This document shows, piece by piece, positions 6,641 through 14,180 of a stretch of DNA of 14,859 nt (position 1 is the stretch's first letter; every line of letters starts with the position of its first letter). A model generated the notes under the pieces. The model worked only from the letters and a program-made list of their open reading frames with translations, searched no databases and was not told the origin of the DNA. The DNA lies in contig JAEXCN010000070.1 of the NCBI GenBank assembly GCA_023402175.1, positions 1 through 14,859 on the forward strand. Reading direction: 5' to 3'. Both the position numbers and the translations under genes were made by a program. Origin of the DNA: Pseudomonadota bacterium (GTDB lineage: Bacteria; Myxococcota_A; Polyangia; Polyangiales; Polyangiaceae).

Positions 6641-7326
6641 GTCGAGAACCGACGCGCCTGGTCGATCGTCACGACGAATCGTCATCCGACGCGGCGTTCA
6701 TGGGCGGAGTCATCCGCGCGCAACGACGCGCGCGGGCCCCCGAAGAAAAAATGCAGGAGCTCGCCGGGCGGCTCGGGCCGCTCCTCGCTCAAGGCCGAAA
6801 CGCGCCGCCCACTCACGGCATGTCGTGGCTCGGGCTCTCGCTGGTCGCCGTCATCGTCCTCGCCGGCGGAGGCATCTGGCTCGCCGGACAGAGAGAGCCC
6901 GGTGCACATCCGATCGCAAACGTTGCAACCGAGCCTCCTCGGCCCGAGCGCGACCAGGCTCCCCCCGCCCCGCTCGTCGTCGAGGCCCCTCCGGCGATCT
7001 CCGTCGATTCGCTGCCGAACGCGCAGCGGGCCCCCGCGCCGGTCGCGTCCGCGCCGCGCTGCGACGAGGTCGATCTCGTGGAGCGCGCCGACATGCAACT
7101 TCGCTCCGGCGCGCCGGCGGCCGCGCTCGCCGCGCTCCGCGAACACGAGCTGCGTTGCCCCTCCGGCATCCTCGTTCAAGAGCGCGAGCGCATCGCGATC
7201 GAAGCGCTCGCCAAGCTCGGGCGCGACGATGCTGCGCGCGCGCGCGCGCAGGCGTTCGAAGAGCGCTTTCCGTCTTCACCGCACCTCCGCCGCGTACGAC
7301 AAGTCCTCGACGGACTTCGTCGGTAG
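6637..7326 (+). CDS. One-TM protein with TPR-like periplasmic end; probable anti-sigma partner, module B
   Basis: 229 residues. ATG overlaps the sigma stop (ATGA) and has AAGGGA six bases upstream (6625-6630). A charged N-terminal segment of about 62 residues ends in a helix (M-Q-E-L-A-G-R-L-G-P-L-L), then one TM helix at about 63-83 (W-L-G-L-S-L-V-A-V-I-V-L-A-G-G-G-I-W-L). A Pro/Ala linker (about 90-140) leads to a helical domain at about 143-229 with A-L-A-K-L-G-R-D-D-A-A and F-P-S-S-P-H-L, which aligns with the end of the 1166-1891 protein. There is no zinc anti-sigma motif. Sigma binding by the N-terminal segment and sensing by the periplasmic TPR-like end are inferred from position. The C-terminal domain is crossed by a (GC)8 tract at 7234-7249. 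Confidence 0.82.
   Translation: MSREPTRLVDRHDESSSDAAFMGGVIRAQRRARAPEEKMQELAGRLGPLLAQGRNAPPTHGMSWLGLSLVAVIVLAGGGIWLAGQREPGAHPIANVATEPPRPERDQAPPAPLVVEAPPAISVDSLPNAQRAPAPVASAPRCDEVDLVERADMQLRSGAPAAALAALREHELRCPSGILVQERERIAIEALAKLGRDDAARARAQAFEERFPSSPHLRRVRQVLDGLRR
7234..7249 (+). repeat. (GC)8 dinucleotide tract inside the TM-TPR gene
   Basis: Sixteen bases of strictly alternating G and C, coding for alternating Ala and Arg near residue 200 of the 6637-7326 protein. Such tracts can slip during replication and can form Z-DNA; a one-unit change here would shift the frame within the last 30 residues. It may be only the result of GC-rich Ala/Arg codons. Confidence 0.9.
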
Positions 7327-7355
7327 CGCGTCGATTTCTTCATAAGCACGACGAC

Positions 7356-7387
7356 GAAGCTGCATGAAGAACATGCGCAACGGCTTC
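7356..7387 (+). other. Possible hairpin between the TM-TPR and Cys-rich genes
   Basis: In the 114-base gap 7327-7440, GCATG (7362-7366) pairs with CATGC (7372-7376) round AAGAA, and GAAGC (7356-7360) can pair with GCTTC (7383-7387). The stem is interrupted and moderate. It could tune expression of the downstream lipoprotein genes relative to the sigma genes. No promoter motif is clear in the gap. Confidence 0.3.
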
Positions 7388-7428
7388 AAAGCCTCCGCCG
7401 GGCACTTCGAGGTGCACGTTCGTCATCC

Positions 7429-7434
7429 GGGAGG
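7429..7434 (+). promoter_or_regulatory. Strong ribosome binding site for the module B Cys-rich gene
   Basis: GGGAGG six bases before the ATG at 7441; it fixes this start. It is stronger than the sites of the sigma genes, which fits a structural surface protein made in larger amounts. Confidence 0.75.
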
Positions 7435-7440
7435 CCAGCG

Positions 7441-8616
7441 ATGAGGTCTCCGATCGTGGTCGCCGGCCTCGCGACCGTGTCGATCGTCGTCGCGTGGGGA
7501 TGTGGGACGATCGAAGATCGACTCGGGTACGAAAGCACGAATGCGCCGCCAGAGTCGTTCGTGACCTCGGAGGCGGGGACGGGGGCGGACGAGCCCGAGC
7601 TCGATGCAGGCCTCTGCGTTTCGCACGACTGCCCTCCTCCGTACATCACGTGCCCGGGTCAGCCGGGGGAATGCAACGTCAATCCGGGAACCAATCTCTT
7701 AAATTGCGGCGCGTGTGGGAACACGTGCGCGATTCCCGACGGAGGAGCCGGCGCCCACGCGTCGATGTATTGCATCAATGGCCAATGCCAGATGCAGTGC
7801 AATTACGATTTCGGTGATTGCAACGGCAACTCCGAAGATGGCTGCGAAAGCTATCTGAAGGGTGACCGTGCCAACTGCGGAATATGTGGGAACAGCTGTC
7901 AAGACGGCGAGATCTGCCATCAAGGAGCGTGCGGTTGTCCGCCCGGACTCACGTTGCAATGTGGCAACGAGTGCAGAGATCTTCGGAAGGATCCCGACAA
8001 CTGCAGAGCATGCGGAAATAAGTGTTCTCTCCCGGCAGCCGACGAGGACGCGGGCGCGTGGCCCTGCGAACCCGGCGTCAGTCCGCCGAACTGGGGCCCG
8101 AAATGTTCGAATTCTTCGTGCATTCTGGGCTGCACAGGAGGATACGAAAACTGCAATGGAGACATGTGCGGGGACGGCTGCGAAACCAAAATCGCAACGG
8201 ACCCGAAGAACTGCGGTGGATGCGGGATCGAATGCGGCCCCGACCAGTTCTGTCGCGACGGCGTTTGTCAATGCGGAGAGACGACGATCGCGTGTGATTT
8301 TACGTGCATCGATACTTTGACTAACGCACTCCATTGTGGAGCCTGCGGACGCGTCTGTCCTGGATACAAAGATGCAATCAACGACCCGCTGGGCGGAACT
8401 CCCACCTGTGTCTTGGGGAGATGCAACTATTACTGCAGCCCAGGACGAGCCGACTGCGACGACAACATCGACAATGGTTGCGAAGCCGACACGATGACCG
8501 ACCCGATGAATTGCGGCGGGTGCGGAGTGCATTGCGATATCGATGCAGGCCAGCCGTGTGCGGGCGGCAAGTGCCTGACCAAGCCGTGTGACCCTGACTC
8601 GGGAGCAGTTTTCTGA
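7441..8616 (+). CDS. Cys-rich repeat lipoprotein, module B copy
   Basis: 391 residues. The signal is M-R-S-P-I-V-V-A-G-L..., with the first Cys at 21 in A-W-G-C, a lipobox with an unusual Trp at -2. After a linker containing D-A-G come six repeat units of the NCGxCGxxC type (one reads NCRACG, one HCGACG) and three acidic D/N-C-N/D...G-C-E loops, in the same order as the partial paralogue at 1-1169. The last residues are C-L-T-K-P-C-D-P-D-S-G-A-V-F. Likely a disulfide-rich, possibly metal-stabilised surface rod; no enzyme motif. Codon use looks slightly less GC-rich in the third position than in the sigma genes. It follows the TM-TPR gene by 114 bases, and its TGA overlaps the next ATG by one base, so translation is coupled to the propeller gene. 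Confidence 0.88.
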   Translation: MRSPIVVAGLATVSIVVAWGCGTIEDRLGYESTNAPPESFVTSEAGTGADEPELDAGLCVSHDCPPPYITCPGQPGECNVNPGTNLLNCGACGNTCAIPDGGAGAHASMYCINGQCQMQCNYDFGDCNGNSEDGCESYLKGDRANCGICGNSCQDGEICHQGACGCPPGLTLQCGNECRDLRKDPDNCRACGNKCSLPAADEDAGAWPCEPGVSPPNWGPKCSNSSCILGCTGGYENCNGDMCGDGCETKIATDPKNCGGCGIECGPDQFCRDGVCQCGETTIACDFTCIDTLTNALHCGACGRVCPGYKDAINDPLGGTPTCVLGRCNYYCSPGRADCDDNIDNGCEADTMTDPMNCGGCGVHCDIDAGQPCAGGKCLTKPCDPDSGAVF

Positions 8617-9773
8617 TGCGAGCTTCCATTCATAAATGGATGAATTTCGCGGTGTGCGGGCTTGCGGCCTCGCTTCTGCCCGGCTGCGCCAAGAACTCGG
8701 AGTTAGCCGCAGAGCGGCCGCCGGGACCGGCTACCGACGCCGGGGATGCAACGATGCCTTTACCGTCCGCCGTCGATACGAGCTGCAAGGCGGGCGCATG
8801 GTGTCGGGTGACGCTCCCGCGGAACATCTCGATCAACGGGATTTGGGGCGCCAGCGCCGACGATGTCTGGCTCGCGGGAACTCCCGGTACCGCGCTACAT
8901 TGGAATGGAAGGGGCCTCGACGCACATTCCATCGATACGGCGCAGGCCCTTTCCGGGGTTTGGGGCAGCAGCGCGTCCGACGTTTGGATGTTCACTACGA
9001 GCGCATCGATTTGGCATTTCGATCAGAGTACGAACTCGTGGTCGCGATCGTTGGCCAAGACTGGCAGGCCCGAGCCCGGCGAGGGTTATCCCACCCCGGT
9101 CGCGGCAATGTGGGGGACGAGCAATAGCGATGTTTGGGCCGTCGGAGCGTCAATCTTGCAAAATTCCAAAAACCCATCGCCGCCGGTGTACCACTCCGAT
9201 GGTTGGCGCAACGGTGATCCAAACTGGCAGGTCGTCGCGACGGCCATATGGGATCCGCCGACCGTCGAGTACATCACGATGAACGCGATCTGCGGCGGAG
9301 CCAAGGCTGGCGTGTGGCTCGTCGGCGACTCCGGAAAGACACGATACTCGAGTGGCTGGGTGAATGGAGGAGCCAAGTGGGGTTCCCTGAATACCCAGAC
9401 GACGCGAAATCTGTTCGGTGTGTGGTGCAGCCCTGATGGCGAGGTATGGGCCGTGGGCGACAAAGGGACGATTCTGCGCTTCACGCTCGCCGAGGGAGAC
9501 TCGTACAACGCCGAATCATTCGGACCGTTGACGAACAAATCGCTTCGAGCCGTTTGGGGCGCCTCGCCGACCGACATCTGGGCGGTGGGCGACGCCGGAA
9601 CGGTCCTCCGCTGGGACGGAACGTCTTGGATGGCTGCCAAAGCGCCGCTGGCCGGGGCGACAAGCGAGGATCTTTTCACGATATGGGGAGAGAGCGCGCA
9701 GGAGATTTGGATAGGGGGACGAAACGTTCTCCTCCACAACGGAATTTCAGAATCGCCAGGAGCCTCGCTATGA
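8616..9773 (+). CDS. Seven-repeat beta-propeller lipoprotein (W-G...D-V-W-A-V-G repeats)
   Basis: 385 residues. ATG overlaps the previous stop (TGATG); GGGAG at 8601-8605 may help. Lipobox L-P-G-C with Cys24, then an Asp/Ala/Pro linker. Seven repeats of the form hydrophobic-W-G-x-S-x-x-D-V-W-A-V-G-x-x-G-T-x-x-x-W-x-G begin near residues 73, 113, 162, 222, 266, 311 and 353. Examples are I-W-G-A-S-A-D-D-V-W-L-A-G and V-W-G-A-S-P-T-D-I-W-A-V-G. The fourth and fifth units have lost the first Trp-Gly (I-C-G-G, V-W-C-S). Seven units fit one closed seven-bladed propeller related to BNR/Ycf48-type proteins. Probably a surface binding platform; catalytic residues are not apparent. The stop overlaps the RCC1 start by four bases. 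Confidence 0.88.
   Translation: MRASIHKWMNFAVCGLAASLLPGCAKNSELAAERPPGPATDAGDATMPLPSAVDTSCKAGAWCRVTLPRNISINGIWGASADDVWLAGTPGTALHWNGRGLDAHSIDTAQALSGVWGSSASDVWMFTTSASIWHFDQSTNSWSRSLAKTGRPEPGEGYPTPVAAMWGTSNSDVWAVGASILQNSKNPSPPVYHSDGWRNGDPNWQVVATAIWDPPTVEYITMNAICGGAKAGVWLVGDSGKTRYSSGWVNGGAKWGSLNTQTTRNLFGVWCSPDGEVWAVGDKGTILRFTLAEGDSYNAESFGPLTNKSLRAVWGASPTDIWAVGDAGTVLRWDGTSWMAAKAPLAGATSEDLFTIWGESAQEIWIGGRNVLLHNGISESPGASL
9758..9762 (+). promoter_or_regulatory. Ribosome binding site deciding the RCC1 start
   Basis: AGGAG seven bases before the ATG at 9770, inside the end of the propeller gene. It selects 9770 over the upstream open frame from 9446, which is only a shadow of the propeller gene. Confidence 0.75.
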
Positions 9774-11251
9774 ACGCGAATCGAATTTTCTTCGCCTGCA
9801 CGCTCGTCGGGGCCGCCGTACTCGTTCATTGCGCCTCGAATGACACGCTCGACACCGTTCTCGCGGCCGATGGTGGGGCCGCCGACGGGGACAGTGATCA
9901 TTCCAGCGACGCCACCGATGGTCTTCGCGATGCACTGGCCGAAGCCACGAGCGACACAGGGTCGGACGCCGGGCTGCCCTCCGACGCCGGCGGCGAAGAA
10001 CCGTACGAGACGCCGGACGCCAGCGTGACCTGCACGGCCACGCCATGCGCCCTCGCGATCGCCGGGAGCTCCAGCAACGGAGCACTGACATTTTGCGCGC
10101 AAATGAGCGACGGCACGGTCCAGTGCTGGGGCGCGAACCTCAGTAATCGTCTCGGAGCGCCGCTCGACGTCGTCGAGAACGGCTTGCCGGTGAGCTCCAT
10201 TCCTCGCAAGATCGACGCTCTCTCCGGGGTTACGAGCCTGAGCCTCGGAGGCTCGAATGCCTGCGCCGTCCGGTCCGACGGCAGCGTGTGGTGTTGGGGT
10301 ACCTCCGCGCTGCTCAAAGCGGGACTCACGGTCGACGGAGGGGCTTCCTTGGGCGCGTCCGCCGTGCCCACCCACCTCGACCTCGTACCTGCTGCCTCGA
10401 CGGTCGGCGTCGGCAACGGAACGGCGTGCATCACGACCGATACCGGGTCCCTGGTGTGCTGGGGACAGAACGAGACCAACCAGCTCGGCGTACGCCCCCC
10501 CGACGCATCCGCGCCCGCCGCCGTCCCGCTCGGAAATCACGCGGCCGAGGCCGCACGGCCGACGACGGGGCGCACGTTCGCCATCACTCGAGATGGACAG
10601 CTTTGGTCTTGGGGTGCGGCAGGGTGCAAGGACACGGCGACCTGCCAATATCTGCTCGGCAGAAACACGTCCGACGATCCCGATCCGGTTCCCACGATGG
10701 TTCCTGGCCTCCAGAACGTTCGTGCCGCCGGATCAGGAACGGTTCATTCGTGCGCCGTGGCCGGAAAGGTCGTGGAGTGTTGGGGCGCAAACCCCAACGG
10801 ACAGCTCGGCATCGGCTCCTCGGACACGACGCGAACCCTGCCGCAACCAAGCACTCTGGCGTCCGTCATTCATGACGATGACGTGGACGCCGGGCTTCCT
10901 CCTGCGCAGGACATCCCCGTCGACATCGGCGTCGCCGATACCGCCACCTGCGCCGCCATGGGAAGCGGTCGCGTCTATTGCTGGGGCTGGCCCCAGACGG
11001 CAGCGGAAGACCGCGGGCGCCCTCTTCGCGTGAATGGATTCAGCGGGCCCGTCGTTGCCGTTGCCGTCGTCGCGACGGGGGACGGAAGGCCGACGGCGTC
11101 TGGAACGGGCACGGCCACGGCCTGCGCGCTCCTGCGTTCCGGAGCTGTCGAGTGCTGGGGACGTAACTTGTACGGCGCCCTCGGCCGGGGGCTTCCAGCT
11201 TGGAGCTTGAACGACCCGGTACCTGCACCCGTCGCCTTTTCTCAAAACTGA
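9770..11251 (+). CDS. RCC1-repeat lipoprotein, seven repeats
   Basis: 493 residues. The hydrophobic N-terminus (R-I-F-F-A-C-T-L-V-G-A-A-V-L-V-H-C) is a lipoprotein-like signal with Cys21, but His at -1 is unusual. A linker of about 65 residues rich in Asp, Ala and Gly follows. Seven RCC1 units are marked by the W-G core after a small cysteine motif: C-W-G near residues 119, 175, 230, 337, 404 and 462, and S-W-G near 280; several end in N-Q-L-G or G-Q-L-G-type turns. This fits a full seven-bladed RCC1 propeller. Most blades have two Cys, likely disulfides, as expected for an exported form. In bacteria such proteins are mostly of unknown function; eukaryotic RCC1 acts as a Ran exchange factor, which is not implied here. 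ATGA overlap with the previous gene. A second RCC1 protein lies at 14181-14859. Confidence 0.92.
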   Translation: MNANRIFFACTLVGAAVLVHCASNDTLDTVLAADGGAADGDSDHSSDATDGLRDALAEATSDTGSDAGLPSDAGGEEPYETPDASVTCTATPCALAIAGSSSNGALTFCAQMSDGTVQCWGANLSNRLGAPLDVVENGLPVSSIPRKIDALSGVTSLSLGGSNACAVRSDGSVWCWGTSALLKAGLTVDGGASLGASAVPTHLDLVPAASTVGVGNGTACITTDTGSLVCWGQNETNQLGVRPPDASAPAAVPLGNHAAEAARPTTGRTFAITRDGQLWSWGAAGCKDTATCQYLLGRNTSDDPDPVPTMVPGLQNVRAAGSGTVHSCAVAGKVVECWGANPNGQLGIGSSDTTRTLPQPSTLASVIHDDDVDAGLPPAQDIPVDIGVADTATCAAMGSGRVYCWGWPQTAAEDRGRPLRVNGFSGPVVAVAVVATGDGRPTASGTGTATACALLRSGAVECWGRNLYGALGRGLPAWSLNDPVPAPVAFSQN

Positions 11252-11287
11252 CACTCGAACCGACGCTCGGCGGCCGGCGGGGCCGGG

Positions 11288-11299
11288 CCGTGGCCACGG
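11288..11299. repeat. 12-bp perfect palindrome before the third propeller-like lipoprotein
   Basis: CCGTGGCCACGG lies in the 75-base gap 11252-11326, after a run of GGCC-rich sequence and before AAGGA (11313-11317), which serves the ATG at 11327. It could be a binding site or a small hairpin with a GGCC loop. In GC-rich DNA such a palindrome can occur by chance. Confidence 0.35.
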
Positions 11300-11326
11300 G
11301 TCGATACCAAAGAAGGACCGACTCCG

Positions 11327-12241
11327 ATGTCGAAGCACATACTGGGCCCTTTTCTGTCGATTGCGGCGATCGTGGTCTCGGTCACGATGTCAATCAACTG
11401 CACGTCCGATCGCGCCAGTTTCGAGGACCAAGCTCCCAACACCGGCGCTGCCGCGGAGCCCTCCCCATTCGTTGCTCCGGACGCAGCGGCGAATGACTCG
11501 GGCGCGGTGGCGACGGACGAAGAGTGTGCGGGAGAAATCAAGCTCGTCTACGTCTTCACGCGCGATGCGAAGATCGTCCGCTTTGATCCGGCCACACTCA
11601 CGTTCACCGAGCTCGGGCGTGTCATTTGCCCGACCTCATCTGACGCGAATTCGATGGCGATCGATCGGCACGGTGAGGCATGGCTAGCATTCACGGACAC
11701 TAGAGTTTTCAATGTTCCCCTGCGCACGCTCGAATGTACGGAGGTCGTGCTGAACTGGCCGGAGGGAAACGGCAGAACAGGACGGTTTGGAATGGCCTTT
11801 TCCAAGGACGACTCCGAGACCGGAGAATCGTTGTTCATGGGAGGTAACGGCCTTTGGAAAACGGATCCGCGAACGCTCGAGGTCCAACACATCGGCGAAG
11901 CCAAGCCGCTTAGCGCGGTTTTCGAGCTCAGCGGGACCGGCGACGGGAAGCTCTTCGGGTGGGGTGCTGGAAACGGCATTCTCGGACGGCTCGATTTGGT
12001 CTCCGGCAACGTCCTCGAGTGGGAGCAAACGAACGTGGTCGGCCGCGATTGGGCGTTTGCGCAGTGGGGCGGCGACTTCTGGCTCTTCGTCCAGCTCGAT
12101 CGCGGAGAGGGATTCAAGAGCACGTCCGTCGTGCGCTACAGCCCCCTGACCCGCACGTCCGCAGTGGTCGTCGAGGACGCAGGGATGATCGTCGTCGGCG
12201 CGGGCTCGTCGACCTGCGCGCCCTACGCGCCCCCGAAGTGA
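11327..12241 (+). CDS. Lipoprotein with probable beta-propeller fold
   Basis: 304 residues. AAGGA nine bases upstream supports the ATG. The signal is hydrophobic (F-L-S-I-A-A-I-V-V-S-V-T-M-S-I-N-C) with Cys25; Asn at -1 is unusual for a lipobox. After an Ala/Asp-rich linker, short repeats of the kind seen in NHL or streptogramin-lyase-like propellers appear: V-Y-V-F-T-R-D-A-K-I-V-R-F-D-P-A-T-L, then S-M-A-I-D-R-H-G-E-A-W-L-A-F, L-F-M-G-G-N-G-L-W-K-T-D-P-R-T-L and L-F-G-W-G-A-G-N-G-I-L-G-R-L-D. The pattern of a strand, F/L-D-P-x-T-L and a turn recurs about every 45-50 residues. No catalytic residues identified. Last gene of the module B run, 75 bases after the RCC1 gene, convergent with the gene at 12348. 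Confidence 0.78.
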   Translation: MSKHILGPFLSIAAIVVSVTMSINCTSDRASFEDQAPNTGAAAEPSPFVAPDAAANDSGAVATDEECAGEIKLVYVFTRDAKIVRFDPATLTFTELGRVICPTSSDANSMAIDRHGEAWLAFTDTRVFNVPLRTLECTEVVLNWPEGNGRTGRFGMAFSKDDSETGESLFMGGNGLWKTDPRTLEVQHIGEAKPLSAVFELSGTGDGKLFGWGAGNGILGRLDLVSGNVLEWEQTNVVGRDWAFAQWGGDFWLFVQLDRGEGFKSTSVVRYSPLTRTSAVVVEDAGMIVVGAGSSTCAPYAPPK

Positions 12242-12301
12242 CGCCGCGGCTCGAGCGCGACACCGCGCCTGCGCGAGCGTGTTGGCGCAATGTTCGAGGA
12301 A

Positions 12302-12334
12302 GCGACGCGGGCGAGACATCCTCACGCGCGTCGC
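12302..12334. terminator. Hairpin between convergent genes
   Basis: GCGACGCG (12302-12309) pairs perfectly with CGCGTCGC (12327-12334) around 17 bases, in the 106-base gap between the stops at 12241 and 12348. It may end both transcripts. No T-run on either side. Confidence 0.45.
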
Positions 12335-12347
12335 AGATGCGTCGCCT

Positions 12348-14156
12348 TCAGCGTACGGGCACGCGAAGGTCGGTGATTCGGCGTAGGCCCGCGCCCCCCG
12401 GATACGCGTAGGCGGCGGCGTTCGACATACCCCAGACCGTGATCGAGAACGGTCCTTCGCTTTGGATCCGATGCGCACCGTCAGTGCACGCGCCCGCGGC
12501 GTACTTCTGCGGCTCGCCGACGCGGGTGAGCTCGGCGTACGTCCACTCGTAGTCGTCGGAGATGGGTTTCCACCCGGTGAGGACGCCCGCGCAGTCGAGG
12601 GTGACGTCGCGGAAGGCGCCTTTCACCTTTCGGCGTGTGACGAACACCGAGCTCGAGTCGTAGGTGAAGTCCGAGAAGAACCCGTAGCTGTCGAGCCACT
12701 GATCGGTCGGGATCGCCAACGCGGTCTCCGGATCGCCCATGAAGGTCGACGAGCCATCCTGGCCGGTCATGAGGGCCACGGCGAGGAAGGGGTGGTCGGT
12801 GTCCTGACTCCGAACGATGAACGGCTCGTTCGCAAAGAAGACCGCGAGCTGTCCTGCCTCGAGGCGTGCGGGAGCGCCAACGGGTCGCGACGGCTCGTAG
12901 ACGAGCTCGGTGTCGTCGGCGGCGGCGAGGAGACGAATCGGGCTCAGATCACGCTCCTTCAGGGTCCCGCGGGACATCAGAGCCGTGCGGTTTGGCGCGG
13001 GGAGAACGGCGTATTCGCGTCCCCAGGCCGAGACGGGCGGAATCTGACTGTTGTCAGAGTCGGCAGTCCCGATATCGGCCGGAACGTTCATCACTGTGTG
13101 TCCACCAAAGACCCCGACCGGCTTGCTCGTCTCGATCACGGAGCCGACGAGCTCGTTCCCTTGTGTGAGCTGCCAGACTTCTCCGCGCTGCAATCGGTAG
13201 CTGGTGACCTCGTTGCGCGGCGCTGCGGGGATGCCCGGACCGCCGAGGACGTCGACCCTCGGAAGGAGCTCGATCGACGTATCGTCCTCGAGCGCGACGA
13301 TCTGGATCGTGGGTTGCCCGGGTTGAGTCTTGTTCGTTCCTGGGCGCGACAAGATTCCCTTGCCGAAGAGATCGCCTTTTCCGCCCCAAGAGCTCATCAA
13401 AAGATAATTCGTTCCAAACGATGTCGTCGGAAGGAGCAATGTTGCGCTCGGAATGACGCTTTCGGCGCCGCCGTAGGGGTAGAGCGCATACATCGATACG
13501 GGAACGTCCGCACCGACGAACATCGCGTGTCCGATCCCCGTTCCGAACACGGCGAGCGCCTTGTCGAAGATCGGCTTGACGCCCTCGGGACACCCGACCC
13601 AGTTCTGCGTCCCCGAACGGTCCTCTGCAGCAAGGAAGACCACCGCTCCGCTGCCGGGGGGAATCGGTCCGTCGACCTTCGTGTGCTTCACGACACCGTT
13701 TTCGACGGATGGCAACCATACGGCGCCATCGAGCGACTTCTCCTCCCCCTGGTACTCGAGGCGTAGCGTGGCAGGCGACGTCCAGTTGTTCGCCACGAAG
13801 AATGCGTAACAACTACCACCGTCGACCTCCCTGGCGATGATGCCTGGAATCGCAAAGGAGCAACCCACGGAGCCTTCGTTGAGCGCCGCTGCGGTGCACG
13901 GGGCGACGCACTTGCCGTTCCCGCACGCCAGGTCCGCTGCGCATTCCTCGACGATGTCTCCTCTGCAATCGACCACGGAGCGGAGGTCGCGCGAGCAAGA
14001 GACCCCGGAACAGGAGGCGTCGACCTCACCGCCGCCGCCGCCGCCGTCGGGCGGCACGAACGTCTGCGAGTCGTTCTTCTGCCAGCCATCGCGCCCGGAC
14101 GAGCAACCTACCCAAACAGCCGAGACGAGAAGCAGAGCGATCATGGGCGTGCGCAT
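12348..14156 (-). CDS. IgGFc-binding-type surface lipoprotein
   Basis: 602 residues from the ATG at 14156, where AGGAAGG lies five bases upstream; a GTG at 14171 is open but places that ribosome site inside the gene. Lipobox W-V-G-C gives Cys18. Next comes a six-Gly linker and a small Cys-rich segment (about 48-100). The main part, about 100-600, has the features of the IgGFc-binding domain: C-Y-A-F-F-V-A-N-N-W, S-K-P-V-G-V-F-G-G-H-T near 344-354, then P-P-V-S-A-W-G-R-E-Y-A near 373-383. The family is named after human FCGBP; bacterial members are exported and of unknown ligand. Aromatic and Gly-rich strands suggest a beta fold. Follows the RCC1 gene by 24 bases, so probably one operon. Binding to antibodies is not implied. 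Confidence 0.86.
   Translation of the reverse strand: MRTPMIALLLVSAVWVGCSSGRDGWQKNDSQTFVPPDGGGGGGEVDASCSGVSCSRDLRSVVDCRGDIVEECAADLACGNGKCVAPCTAAALNEGSVGCSFAIPGIIAREVDGGSCYAFFVANNWTSPATLRLEYQGEEKSLDGAVWLPSVENGVVKHTKVDGPIPPGSGAVVFLAAEDRSGTQNWVGCPEGVKPIFDKALAVFGTGIGHAMFVGADVPVSMYALYPYGGAESVIPSATLLLPTTSFGTNYLLMSSWGGKGDLFGKGILSRPGTNKTQPGQPTIQIVALEDDTSIELLPRVDVLGGPGIPAAPRNEVTSYRLQRGEVWQLTQGNELVGSVIETSKPVGVFGGHTVMNVPADIGTADSDNSQIPPVSAWGREYAVLPAPNRTALMSRGTLKERDLSPIRLLAAADDTELVYEPSRPVGAPARLEAGQLAVFFANEPFIVRSQDTDHPFLAVALMTGQDGSSTFMGDPETALAIPTDQWLDSYGFFSDFTYDSSSVFVTRRKVKGAFRDVTLDCAGVLTGWKPISDDYEWTYAELTRVGEPQKYAAGACTDGAHRIQSEGPFSITVWGMSNAAAYAYPGGAGLRRITDLRVPVR
14029..14046 (-). repeat. (CCG)6 trinucleotide tract coding six glycines
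   Basis: Six CCG units on the plus strand encode the Gly linker after the lipobox of the 12348-14156 protein. Unit changes keep the frame and only alter tether length. Confidence 0.9.
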
Positions 14157-14180
14157 GAGAACCTTCCTCACTCCATCCGA

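Noticed and set aside
9446..9769. N-terminal extension of the RCC1 lipoprotein
   Set aside because: Overlaps the propeller gene in another frame; a ribosome site and signal peptide begin at 9770.
9086..10648. 520-codon minus-strand open frame
   Set aside because: Lies opposite the propeller and RCC1 genes, which have clear repeats; its translation is Arg/Gly/Pro-rich without any recognisable domain.
12462..13766. 434-codon plus-strand open frame
   Set aside because: Antisense to the IgGFc-binding-type gene, which has a lipobox, ribosome site and family motifs; the plus frame has none.
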